Part shown: positions 51,636 through 62,138 of the stretch, in pieces
Position numbering within the stretch: position 1 is the stretch's first letter
Layout: each line of letters starts with the position of its first letter
NCBI GenBank assembly: GCA_037833965.1
Contig: AP031356.1
Coordinates: 8,950,501 to 9,014,500, forward strand
Direction of reading: 5' to 3'
Source of the DNA: Marchantia polymorpha subsp. ruderalis
Lineage: Eukaryota > Streptophyta > Marchantiopsida > Marchantiales > Marchantiaceae
DNA length: 64,000 nucleotides
Made by a program: the position numbers and the translations under genes
The notes under the pieces: generated by a model
The model's input: only the letters and a program-made list of their open reading frames with translations
What the model was told of the DNA's origin: nothing
Databases searched by the model: none

Positions 51636-52019
51636 CTAAGTCAGGCTGCAGGTGCTGCTGTCACACTGATCAGAAATTGAGTACTTTCCTGAAGGAATCT
51701 TCTGAACCCAAGAATCAAATGAGGATAGTGACTGAAGATACACTTGAACCGTACTATAACATCGGTGATATCCAACTGTCCTTTCTTGAAGCCGTCCATG
51801 ATCTTCAGGAACTTTTGAAAAGGTCCTTCCGTCATTCATCAATTTCAAAGTATCTTTGACATTCTGCACATATTCGAAGGCCTCCTCCACCTCCACATTC
51901 GGACATGAAAAAGAACGGCGCGATCCGGAAGGAGCCATAAAGTCTGACCGTGTTCTCAGCTTGTTGGCTGCAAATACGTCGATTGACCTAGATTCTTCAA
52001 TATACCAGATATCAGACAC
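51636..52019 (-). pseudogene. SIN3-type PAH-domain pseudogene (frameshift)
   Basis: The minus strand reads YIEESRSIDVFAANKLR, then EEAFEYVQNVKDTLKLMND. One extra base near 51838 follows, and the rest of the domain is in another frame (51641-51835: FQKFLKIMDGFKKGQLDI, CIFSHYPHLILGFRRFL, ending SVTAAPAA). With that frame change no full PAH domain can be made. The flanks, including the tract with GTATTGTACACGGCATGCATC near 51400, match those of the copies at 8.4 kb and 57.7 kb. Confidence 0.8.
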
Positions 52020-52079
52020 CGCTCAGATGTTGAAATTCATTAATTCAGGCGTTCCAGTCTTCCTTCTGGATCTACAGCA

Positions 52080-55000
52080 CAGGCGACTTGCTATTCTACC
52101 TATAAAATCAAAACACAATCTTGTAAATTGTCCCCGACCAGAACCGCTGAATTAATACACTGTGAATGCAAAGATTCTCCAACAAGAACCAGCAAAGCAA
52201 ATACTGAGATTTTCATATGATCCTTTGCAAGTGCAATCTCTCCTCAAAGTCTCGAAGTTCATATGAACTTTTCACATCAAAATGACAACTGGATGAGTCA
52301 GAGCCACTTCATCCATCAGATAAACAGGACCTCTCTCATCAGTCTCCCCTTCATGTCATACCTGTTTAAAAAAACCCGAGCTCTGGATTTCTTCATCAAT
52401 TCCAAAGGGGCGCTTCTTCACAAAGAGAGCACGAAATGCTCGAGAAAGGGTTTCTCAACAGACCGATTCCTTCGGCTCGAGGGGGAGACTGTGCTCCGTG
52501 TCCGCACCATCCGAACGAGCCGACGACATCCGGCAAGAAGTGCGCTGCTCGGCGAATTGAAGTCTGGCCGCTCGAGCTCTCTCTGTCCGAGGTCCAGGGC
52601 AATTTATAGCCGGCTGGTGGTCACCGGATTTGAATGCACGCGCCTGCAGGAATATGCCCCGCTGATATTCCTCCACCTAGCCATGCAAGCCGTTACGCAG
52701 CCGGGCACGTTCGTCCGGGTATCAGAACGCTGGCCTGCACAGATTCAACTTCCGGTTCGAATTATTTAATTATCGACTTGGACTAATTTTGCCTCAACGC
52801 TTACAATATCGTGAAAATAAATACACAATGACTAGAGATTCACGCACCGGTCATATAGAGAGAGAAAAATAATAAGAGCGGAAATTCGCTATTAAAGTGG
52901 TTTATTGAATTTCTTTCAAATCATTATGAGGTCCACCAATTTAATCACCCTAGGGTCGATTTGTTTTACCAAGACCACAAATTATATTAAGGTATCATGT
53001 CACCCGTGCAACATCCAAAAAAATCCGCTCCTAAAGTATTTCGATATTTATATCCATAAAACATTTCGCGTAACATAGATAATAAAAAGTAGTAGTCAAA
53101 ATAAAGCACTTAGGTTTTTTTGTTCGAGGGTATATTTATTCTTTTCACAGCTCTGAAAGGTAGAACGTGTTAGATTGCAAATAAATGTACGTCTGTTTTC
53201 GGGATGGCCGTCATCATCCTCTTTGGAATCGCAGCACATTGCCTTCAGTCAAGACCTGGAGAAATGCAAGAACATCTGGAACGACATTTACCACGCAAAC
53301 AGTTCTCGAGATTAACACCCGGGAGCCGGCGATTCTTAGTTCACGGTCTTCGAATTGAGTGGAGTGCAAGAGCATTTGAATTGTTTATCTTATTTAAAAA
53401 AACGTTATTCTTAGTCACTTCGGCTGATCATTCCGACTGGAGTAAGTTCATCATGGGCAGGATTGACCCATCATGAACTTACCAAATGCCCACGAATCTC
53501 GAAGGACTGAGGAGGACAAGGAAAATCTCGAAGTACAAAGTGAGGAAATATCTGTGATCAGATTCTAAATTGTGACAACTAATTTTCCAGCTCTCTTAGC
53601 CTACTAATTAACTCAAGTTATACCTTTCATCCCCTTTTAAATAAACACATTTTCTCGTTCTGAATCTCAAGAATGTGAAATTGCTACACAAAGTTTGTGA
53701 ACAGCACTTTGTTAGTAGAGATGAGAAACTAGAACCAAGAAATGAGGGCAATTCCCACGTTCAACATTCGAATCCAAAATTGATAATATGGACAAATACA
53801 AGCGGGCCTCTAAACAGAGGAACTCATTGATGAGATTTTCTTTTAATTCTCAGGAAATTTATCAATGATAACTAATTGCTGCATTAAATAGTCATTTATG
53901 TTCGAACTTCATAGTGAAATTTTTGGAATTTTCAACATATACCGTTGTTGGAGAGCAACAATGAAGCAATAAGGACATACTGATCGATGCCATCGGGCAA
54001 GACAAATCTGGTCATAAAATCCTTCAGGAATAAAAACGTTTAGTATTTAGTAGAATTTGATCCCAACATTTCATAGTTTCGGATGAAACTGAGATCATTG
54101 TTTGGACAAACTACGTACTTCTTGATACTGATGAGCAATTTTCCTGCAACATGGTGTGGACCTCTCACTTTCTTATCTAGTGTAAGACACAATCTGCTGT
54201 AGGCCATAAAGCAGAGTGAAAATCTATGTGATATAGAAAGAGATAACAATGCCATCTTGCAATGTGAATGGCAGTTGTTAATATTCCATTCCGTGCATTT
54301 GATTTTCGCAAACAACCCTCAATCTTGTGAAATAGTTAGAACCTGATCGGATTGCCAATGGAGAGAGGCAAAAAAAATGCAAGAATGTGAGGTTCTCCGG
54401 ATGATGAGACAAATGTAATGGAAGAGGATGGGTACCAGGAACATTATCGAGTTGATAAAAAATATATTCCAAGAGAGCACAAACCCACAAAACTTGCATC
54501 GCCTCTATTTCATCGTGACTATTTCAGCGTCTAAAATATAGTTGTGCGTCTTTTCATTTCGAGCTGCTGGAAATCACACAGAAGATACTGCGTTTCAAAA
54601 CATCCTGAGATGCTTGAGAGTGTTCCTAGGAGATATCACAATCTGAAATGGACACGCATGGCTGATATGGGACTGTCGGTCCTATTAGTTTAGAGCTTCA
54701 TAACACATGAATTATCATCCATCTCTAACCGTCCTGCAAGTTCAAGTTTGATACAATGGGGAGAAACTATGCCCTGGCATGGAGGAGGCTCAGTAGAATG
54801 CACTGATTGGCGGTGATGTGTGACACTCTTTCCCAACATCACGTTAGCATTGTATTGTATAGTCAATTGTTTGCGAAACGTGAACAGTTCAAGCGATCCA
54901 CATGGATACTAGAATCATTCAGCATTTTGCATCGTGGCAAAAATTAACCAGCAAGATTTCAGAATCTGTTCGAAAGTATAAAAATTCAACCACTGATCAC

Positions 55001-55382
55001 ATCTTCATATAACACCAATAACCAAGACTTAATGACGATTATATGCAAAGATGATACTTTCAGTGCAAGCATGTGATGTCCTTGGAACGGTTCAACGCAC
55101 GTTCTGCGACCTTATCATTGTTTCTTTCACAAACTTTCTTCCTTCGAAAGAATTCTTGAAGAAAAATAGCCCGTCTACTGTAAACTAGACCAGGTGGAAG
55201 ATTGATACATGGGAAAACATTCCCTTAAAAGTTAAGAACCTCTAAGCTTCATGAAATGTAAAGTAGGGCAATGTAACTGATAGTGAATAAATCGAATAAA
55301 TGCTACCTACCATGTCTGATAAGAAAAAGAACACTTCACTTTCTTCATCAATAGAGGATTCACAACAAAGTATAAGTGATTT
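52080..55382. other. Long stretch without a recognised gene
   Basis: Mostly AT-rich. A GC-rich patch at about 52430-52740 has an open frame on each strand and, on the minus strand, a TATAAATTGCC near 52600. It could be an old promoter for the PAH locus downstream on that strand. Frames at 53204-53476 and 54040-54499 show no motif that I know. Confidence 0.4.
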
Positions 55383-55590
55383 CAAAGTGGGGCTAAAGAC
55401 GCATTCTATCAAGCTGACAATGACAAGTACAACCCGCTGATGTTGACGTGAGCTGCGATGAGAACTAACTTGTATATAGAAAACTTCAAAGTGGGGCTAA
55501 AGACGCATTCTATCAAGCTGACAATGACAAGTACAACCCTCTGATGTTGACGTGAGCTGCGATGAGAACTAACTTGTATACAGAAAACTT
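55383..55590. repeat. 104-bp tandem duplication
   Basis: Two copies beginning CAAAGTGGGGCTAAAGACGC (55383 and 55487), nearly identical, covering the start of the segment shared with 44.7 kb. Confidence 0.88.
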
Positions 55591-55865
55591 CAAAGCACGA
55601 ATACTACTCCGAATGTGTAGTCTTGGTAGACGATTTTATCTGCTCTACTCACCTCAAGCAGAGCTGCAACTTTGGAAGCTAAAATATCAAGATGACCAGA
55701 ATGAAACAATTCTAGAAGAATGCCAAAAAGAGAAACATCCCAGTCGACGATGATTCGTTCGCAATCAGTTTCCTTGCAAAAATCATGACAATAGCTCATA
55801 AAGTTACCCTGATGTTTAAATATACAAATGCAGTCACTGCAGCAATAGGTGATCAAACAATACAC
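55590..55865 (-). pseudogene. BTB/POZ-like exon fragment
   Basis: The minus strand encodes about 90 residues. The stretch CERIIVDWDVSLFGILLE, then LFHSGHLDI, then SKVAALLEVSRADKI resembles the second half of a BTB/POZ fold (dVS-x-F-x-x-LL-x-x-YsG-x-LdI, then LL-x-xADK). BTB proteins commonly act as cullin-3 substrate adaptors or dimerising scaffolds. No start, signal or partner domain can be assigned, and the paralogue at 44.7 kb has lost this core. The assignment rests on pattern only. Confidence 0.4.
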
Positions 55866-56150
55866 GACTATGGAGAATATAATCTCTTCAAGCTTTTCAC
55901 CAACCTGAAGCTGTTGCGAGCACGAGAGTAAGTTGAGAATTTCTCCAATCTGCGTAACACTTGGTTCAGTGCATTGTGCAAGTGTACATTCAAACCCGCA
56001 TTGAGAAGAGCGTAGTCACTGACTGTCCTTACACATGAAAAATTAAATTACTGGTAAGTTATTCCTTACAATTTTTTCTCCACTAAGATCAAAAAAATCT
56101 TCATCCGGAGGAGTGATAGGTTCATGTGATATCAAGGTGGGCAGAAGATC

Positions 56151-56447
56151 TCAATCTTTTTTCTGTCCCGGAACGGAGATCAATGGATCGCTAGTAGTCG
56201 AGAACTCCTGAGCAATTTTGCCGATTGTAAGTCCTCGGACGGAGAACAATGGGTTGAATGGAAGGGAAGTGGTCGAGAACTTGTGTTCACTGCGTTGGTA
56301 GGCCGCTGCAGCCTCCTCCTTCGTTCTGTACGACCCTAACCACTCCCTCTTCTTCGTGTGCGGATTTCGAATTTCTGCGACCCACATGCCCCAGGTGCGC
56401 TGCCGCACTCCCTTGTACTCGCAACCTCCGATGTCGGGTATCGTCAT
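56151..56447 (-). pseudogene. AP2/ERF domain fragment (domain itself uninterrupted)
   Basis: The minus strand reads [19 protein letters not shown], then [21 protein letters not shown], a full-length AP2 fold with the YRG-type (YKGVRQR) and WLG elements present. It continues [15 protein letters not shown] like the copy at 49 kb. The N-terminal basic segment of that copy is replaced here. Downstream, the duplicated small exons are reduced to one fused remnant near 56080-56150, ending in ISVPGQKKD. It is probably a truncated duplicate; the DNA-binding domain could still fold if expressed. Confidence 0.7.
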
Positions 56448-56459
56448 AATATTCAGATT

Positions 56460-57296
56460 TAGTGTATAGTCATACCGTTAGATCCTAACATTATCCTAAC
56501 AGGACCGGATTCATGCGTGTCTCATTCGAGGAAGCTACCCGAATGAGACACGAGCGCCTTGATGCGGCGCTCGTGTTCAAATACTAAAAAAAAGTAGGCT
56601 TCAAGCTTCAAACCAGCATTAGCTTCAAGTCAAGAGTCCACGTTTAGTACACCACCACCCAAGCTTTATAAATATTCTACATTTGATCTTCGTGGAAAAT
56701 ATGAAAAGCGAAGTACATTGGGATGCAAGAGTGGACGACATGAAAAAGGTTGAAAAAAACCCCACGAGAAAAAATGAATCTGAAAATTATGACTGTACAA
56801 TGAATCTGAATATTATGACTATACACTAAATCTGAATATTATGAAGATACATTTCGGACCTGATCCCAAAGCCATCACGGAGAGAATATGTGTTCAGAGC
56901 ACCGCAAATAAAGGGAGTGTCAGTTTCTTCAAGTATTGGAACCAAACATGATTCCTGCGAGGGTGGTTGCCATAAACCCTGCACCCTAATCGTGAGTTCG
57001 AACATCGTGTGGAGGCCCTGACTTTCGAGTTGCCCAGCTCGAAAGCATTACCTCTAAAAACTGGACGAGCCATTCGTATTGTCCATCCCTCTTGGAAGTG
57101 GGCTTACAAATTGAGAAGTGATCAGCTGCAGCTGACCTCACGTTATCAGAATCATACCTCGCCGATCCTTCCTTGACAACCAGTTTATGGACTTTCTGCA
57201 ATTCCAGCATATCGAGAGAGAAGCATCACTATCATCAAGAGACTCAACGAGATCAGATCGAGAAGAGCATGCACGTCAGTCAAAGCAAGTCTCAAA
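56460..57296. other. AT-rich stretch, possible second exon of a minus-strand gene
   Basis: It contains a piece near 56503-56530 that is the reverse complement of 49795-49822 (fold-back outer region). On the minus strand a frame at 56986-57210 (LELQKVHKLVVKEGSAR, then GTATGA) could be an exon following 57308-57625. No known domain. Confidence 0.3.
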
Positions 57297-57307
57297 TCAA
57301 GGGTGAG

Positions 57308-57625
57308 TTATAGACTTACGAGAAACGAAGTCTTGTTTTGCTCGAATAAAGTCCAGGCTTGAACAGCTGCGAGTCTGCGCCATGTGAAGAAGTCGCTGTT
57401 GAGCCAGGCGGAGTCCTTGCTCAGCACTAGCAGAAACTGGACCACGGGGCTCGTCTTCCCCGGCCAGAATTGCATGAGCTCTGCCAGAGCTGCTCCATTG
57501 TGAGGCGTCGAGTAGTACCTGAGGTCGACGTTTGGAATGCACTGGAATCGTAAGAAATCGAAAACACTCGAGCGCGAGTTCCCTCTTGCAGTAGATCCGG
57601 ACCGAGCCATTGCTGCGGCCAACAC
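57308..57625 (-). CDS. Unknown protein, probable first exon
   Basis: An open frame with natural-looking composition: SRSSVFDFLRFQCIPNVDL, then ALAELMQFWPGKTSPVVQF, then LNSDFFTWRRLAAVQAWTL. It ends at SFLVS with GTAAGT (57316-57311), a good splice donor. The ATG at 57610 (MARSGS) or at 57625 could start it. It is arranged head to head with the intact PAH gene, whose ATG at 57733 is about 120 bp away, so the two may share a promoter. I do not recognise the family. In window order it takes the place of the exon at 50576-50992 next to a PAH copy, but the two sequences are not similar. Confidence 0.45.
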   Translation of the reverse strand: MLAAAMARSGSTARGNSRSSVFDFLRFQCIPNVDLRYYSTPHNGAALAELMQFWPGKTSPVVQFLLVLSKDSAWLNSDFFTWRRLAAVQAWTLFEQNKTSFLVSL

Positions 57626-57732
57626 ACCGAGCGATCGGACTTGTATGCATCCGAATGTTTCGTTGGTATATTGAAGAATCTAGGGCAATCAACGTGTTTG
57701 CAGCGAACAAGCTGAGAAAACGGTCAGACTTT

Positions 57733-58029
57733 ATGGCTCCTTCCGGATCGCGCCGTTCTTCTTCATGTCCAAATGTGCAGCTGGAGGAAGCCGTCGAATA
57801 CGTGCAGAATGTCAAGGACACTTTGAGATTGATGAATGACGAAGGAGCTTTTCAAAAGTTCCTGAAGATCATGGACGGCTTCAAGAAAGGACAGTTGGAT
57901 ATCACCGATGTTATAGTACGGGTCAAGTCTATCTTCAGTCACTATCCTCATTTGATTCTTGGGTTCAGAAGATTCCTTCCGGAAAGTACTCAATTTCTGA
58001 TCAGTGTGGCAGCAGCACCTGCAGCCTGA
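57733..58029 (+). CDS. Single PAH-domain (SIN3-like) small protein, intact
   Basis: A 98-codon frame from ATG 57733; an upstream in-frame extension (YIEESRAINVFAANKLR) is also conserved in the 51.6-kb copy and may be an earlier exon or coding start. It contains one paired amphipathic helix domain: LEEAVEYVQNVKDTLRLM (helix 1), FQKFLKIMDGFKK (helix 2), DITDVIVRVKSIF and HYPHLILGFRRFLPES (helices 3-4). PAH domains bind repressor and scaffold peptides in the SIN3-histone deacetylase complex. Normal SIN3 has two or three PAH domains in more than 1000 residues, so a single-domain protein could only act as a competitor or an interaction module. It is the only intact copy of three. Confidence 0.6.
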   Translation: MAPSGSRRSSSCPNVQLEEAVEYVQNVKDTLRLMNDEGAFQKFLKIMDGFKKGQLDITDVIVRVKSIFSHYPHLILGFRRFLPESTQFLISVAAAPAA

Positions 58030-58299
58030 CTTCGGAGCACGTATGGTTAACAATTGGAGATGTTTCTTGACATGTGATACGCTGTTCTTGTCCGTACTTG
58101 AGCCACAATTTGTATTTTAACTATATCCTTGATTAAACTGAATCTTGTGATACTTGATTACTAATTTCTATCCATTTTTCACCGTTATTTTAATGATCCA
58201 TTAATTTAAATTTGCTTTAATTCTTTTCTCGTGAGGTATTGTACACGGGATGCATCGTGTTTCCATTTCGCGAATTTCAAAGTAGCATGGAGATAAGAA

Positions 58300-59588
58300 A
58301 AAGATTTTTTTCAATCGCGTTTTCCACATTCATTTACACACATCCAATACATTGCAGCCTAACTCATGTCACCTCTCAGACACTAGCTTCTCTACATGAT
58401 CCGGGTGAAAGAATTTTCCTCTGTAATTCTCTTCACCACATCGAGGATCATTTCAAACTTTGCAAATTGCTGAAGATAAATGACATCACCTTTATCGGTC
58501 TACTCCATATTGCCATGCAGAAATAGGCTGTTTATTCATGTTTCTTCATCGTTCACACAGTTGAACCATCTGAAAACATGCTCCAGGCCCAGCAGAATTG
58601 CGCTTTCGTTTCTGCCCGACAATCAGATTCTAAATAAGTTTGATCGTGATTTTTTAATTAGGACTATAAGGCATGTACCAATGCCGACGACCTGGCTATG
58701 CCATTTCATCGAGCCTAGTCTACTTTTGGCATAACGATTGGTTTTCTTCACAGAATATTTATTTGATCCCCTTCTTATCATATCAGTTTGCATTATCACA
58801 ATAACATACTTCTCTTTAGCGCAATCTCACACTATTGCTTCACTTCAGAAGATTGCATCGCATGCATTCTGCTGCTTCATTAGTCTGACAACACTTCTAA
58901 CTTCATTAAATACTCATAGTGCTAACACCATGCCAAAATCACATCATCAAGATCCTCCAATCTCAATAATTTATCTACCATTCAGCCCACTAATTGGGCT
59001 CTGCCACCAGGGCTCGTATAAGCCCTAAGGGCAGACAGTTAAATAACCTCAAGACACCAACGTGGAGACTCTTGCATACTTGCCTTCGATCATGGCATAG
59101 ACCACAAATGTCCTGATAAAAAGGATGAGTTTAGGGTTTAGGGTTTAGTGATTATGTGTGACGATAGACATCCTCAAGTAGAGAACAACACTTGATTGAT
59201 ATTTTGGAAAATAAAAAAGCTCATCCTTTTCATTGTAAAGTAGATACAGGACTGCAAGATATAGGTGCTTGTGATCGACTAGCAATTGGGTAGAATAAGT
59301 AGGGACTGAAACAGTAGTTAATCAGACCAACCAGAGATATACTTTTTATGATCATTGGTACAATGATGGACCAAGTTGGACTTTATGTATTTTTGGTTTT
59401 TTCTTTAATATGTTTTTGGATGTTGTTAAAAGGACTTGTGTGATAATATTTGAACATTGGCTTCTTTGTGCATTTTTGTACTAATGATGTGTACATTTCC
59501 TGCAATATGTGTCAAGGGATTAGATTGATCCATGGTTTGTATGCCATTTCGATTGAACTAGAGTAATGGTGGTGTAATAATAGATAAT
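58300..59588. other. AT-rich stretch without a recognised gene
   Basis: Several short frames on the plus strand (58239-59028) are rich in Leu/Ser/Ile and look like AT-rich noise. The only recognisable item is the telomere-like run. Confidence 0.4.
59130..59148 (+). repeat. Short interstitial telomere-type repeat
   Basis: TTTAGGGTTTAGGGTTTAG, two full and one partial plant telomere units. Confidence 0.85.
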
Positions 59589-62138
59589 TGTAATAACCCA
59601 CCAAAGGCTAAAACTGCAGTATAGCAGCAAAAAGGTCGAACCCACAAGGACAGAGGCAACACACGGAGTACTAAATGTCACGTTTTAACAGACTATTGAA
59701 GAGTTTGAATTCTCAGGCGACTGTCACTCCCAGAAATACTGCAAGTGCTCAACTCGGAGGTCACTCGGAGGACGCATAGTGCAGCGTAGTTCACCCCAAC
59801 ACACACCTGAAACTGGAAAAGCACAACTCATAGGTTGATTAGGACCTCTACTTAAGATTCAGGGGGAAAGTTTCTCAAGAGTACATTCAGAGGATCTGCA
59901 GGTAGTGTTCTCCAACTCGGGATTGTTAACTCTGACTGCTAGAGCAGAGCACCCGGGTTGGACTCCCTACTTCGGATGCGGTACCTTCGTCAAACCGAAG
60001 TCACTCTCAAGCGATGAAGAACACACTCAACTCACAAACCGCGCAGAGAATACAAGAACCGAACTGAGAAACTCAACTGAGAAAAGATCCAGTGTCACAC
60101 CATAACAGTCTATTGACGAGTTTGAATTCTCAGGCACTAGTCATTCCCATATATACTACGGAGGCTACCCCCGAAAGCGCCTCAAGCAGCGTACAACCTG
60201 AATTGTTAACCAAGGTTTACTCGAAGTAACAAAACTTCACTTTGGCATTCAAGGGGAAAAATCCCTAAGGAGTACAAACAGGAACAATCACCCGAAGGTG
60301 TAAGTCCGAACTGCTCAAGTATCTAACTAGTCACTAGCTCTGAATATTCAACAATCACTCTAAAGGTGAAAGTCCGAACTGCTCAAGTATCTAACCAATA
60401 CACTAGCTTTGAACATTTGGCCGAAGGCCTTCAGCTACAAAATGTTGTAACTTCGTCAATCTGTAGCTCCTCTTGCGCGGTGACAGAACTAAGTACACAA
60501 ACGCGCAAAGAAAATGAGTTCCTGAACTGCACTTCCGAAACTGGGAATCCCCAAGTCAAGACACCTTGAACTACTTTATACCTTCTAAGTCCTAACTACC
60601 TAACACTCTACACTACACACCGTGTCATCTGCTATGTCTCTTATGCGACATACGACCCCGCACTAACTCCCTACCCGACCAGTCTTCAACTCTGCTGCGC
60701 AACCCCATCCGCCGAAGTACCGCGGTCACCTCTACCTCGAGGTTCGCAATGGCGTCTTGCGACCTCGACAGAATAGCATCTAACCTCTTCGCGACCTGCC
60801 GCCGGCTCCGACTGTCACCCGACATCAAGTCCGCCGCACGAAGCTCTAACTCGCGTAGTGTGATTCTCTCATGCGCAGCCACTTCCCAGTGAGTGTAACC
60901 TCTGATACAACAATTCACTCGATCTGCCAACTCTTCTCGCGTGCGATCTGTCGCGGGCCGGTGATCGCCTTCAACTTCTACCAACTGCAGCTCTGCTTCC
61001 ACACGCTGCGCTCTCAATTCGTCGCACTGCGATTGCAAGCGACGCAGTAACTCCTCATCGGCCTGGCGTGCGATCTGACACTGCTCTAGCAACCGTGTCT
61101 GCCGCACGAGCTCCTCTGACAAGATGCGATTCTGAGCTTGCTTAGAATTGAGCTCCACCTCGAGCTTCTCCCGCTGCTTCGTAAATTCCTTCTGCGCTTC
61201 GGCCAACTTCTCATCACGCACCTTGTTTACTAACTTCTGCAGTTTCCGCGAGAGTGCGAGGTATCCGCGCAGGGCGTCGTTTTTCAACTCCAAATCCTTG
61301 ACTATCTTGTCTAGGGAAGCCAACAAAGGACTTGTCATGACCTTGGTCCGCGTCCAATTGCGCACCAATTCGACGTAGGACCCCCGATGGCGGGGATCAC
61401 CATACTTCGCCACCTTGCGATCAAGGTATCGCAGCAGGGGTACCACCTCCTCACAAAACACCTGTCGGCGTGCCTTGCACCGACTACTCTTCCTGCTCTT
61501 CCAAACTCGATTCTTTCTCCTCATCCTCTGAATTGAGGATCTCGGTCGCTACAGAAATCCCAGCCGATTCTCGGAAATTGAGTTGTGTGGCTTCTGCTGC
61601 CGCGACCGCCGCTCCACTCCCTGCCAAAATGTCCAATGCGGTGGGAGATCCGGCTTTCGGCAAGTCCGCTACTCCTACCCGATCTGCTAACGCCGAAGGA
61701 GCATCGCCGAAGCTGTCTACCGCCAAAGGCGCTTGTGCTGAAGGCGACCGTGCTGAAGGCACACGTGTCTCCTCCTTCCGGCCTTCGTCCGTTGCCGATC
61801 TCTCATGTTGGGCCTGCGCCGAAGGCCTCTAGCGCCGAAGGCGCTTGACCCGAAGTCCGTTGAGCCGAAGGCTCTTCCTCTCTCATCTGCTGCGTTGAAG
61901 GCTCTTGACCCGAAGTCGAGCCATCGAATGGTACTTGCTCAGCAGCGAAGCACCTGTCCGTCGTCGGCCCGCTCGTCGGTGCCACATGTTGTCTCCCTTG
62001 ACCCGAAGGCCTTCTTGCTTCCTCCGAAGGCGTCTGCGCCTTCGGTGCAGGGAGGTCCGCTGACCTCTCCGTAGCTCGTGCACTCGCATCCTCCCCCGAG
62101 GATGGCGAGTTTCTCCTCTCTGCAGCTCTTCCCCTTTC
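59589..62138 (-). mobile_element. Truncated LTR of a third related family (C)
   Basis: Its end TGTAATAACCCACC at 59589 is shared with A and B. Reading the minus strand upward from there come R/U5, a TATAAAGTA (60580-60572), then the C-terminal half of ORF3. Similarity fades near 62138, where unrelated AT-rich sequence begins. U3 beyond the ORF3 middle, and the other terminus, are missing. The hairpin after the TATA box is weaker (CAAG/CTTG). The middle has CGCCGAAGGCG-type words. Confidence 0.82.
60625..61762 (-). pseudogene. ORF3 C-terminal half in LTR C (frameshifted)
   Basis: The frame 61484-61762 holds the linker and acidic stretch (SPTALDILAGSGAAVAAAE, TEILNSEDEEKESSLEEQE). After a frame change it continues at 60625-61524 with CEEVVPLLRYLDRK, a long charged coiled coil (QNRILSEELVRQTRLLEQCQ), GYTHWEVAAHERITLRELE, GDSRSRRQVAKRL and LRRMGLRSRVEDWSGRE. 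It is the most diverged ORF3 copy, but the C-terminal 120 residues are strongly kept. The N-terminal compact region is absent because the LTR is truncated. Confidence 0.82.

Noticed and set aside
52263-52769. 168-codon plus-strand frame as a gene
   Set aside because: There is no recognisable motif and the GC-rich core has open frames on both strands. It is more likely a promoter or old repeat patch.
59130-59148. Telomere or chromosome end
   Set aside because: Only two and a half TTTAGGG units, with ordinary sequence on both sides.
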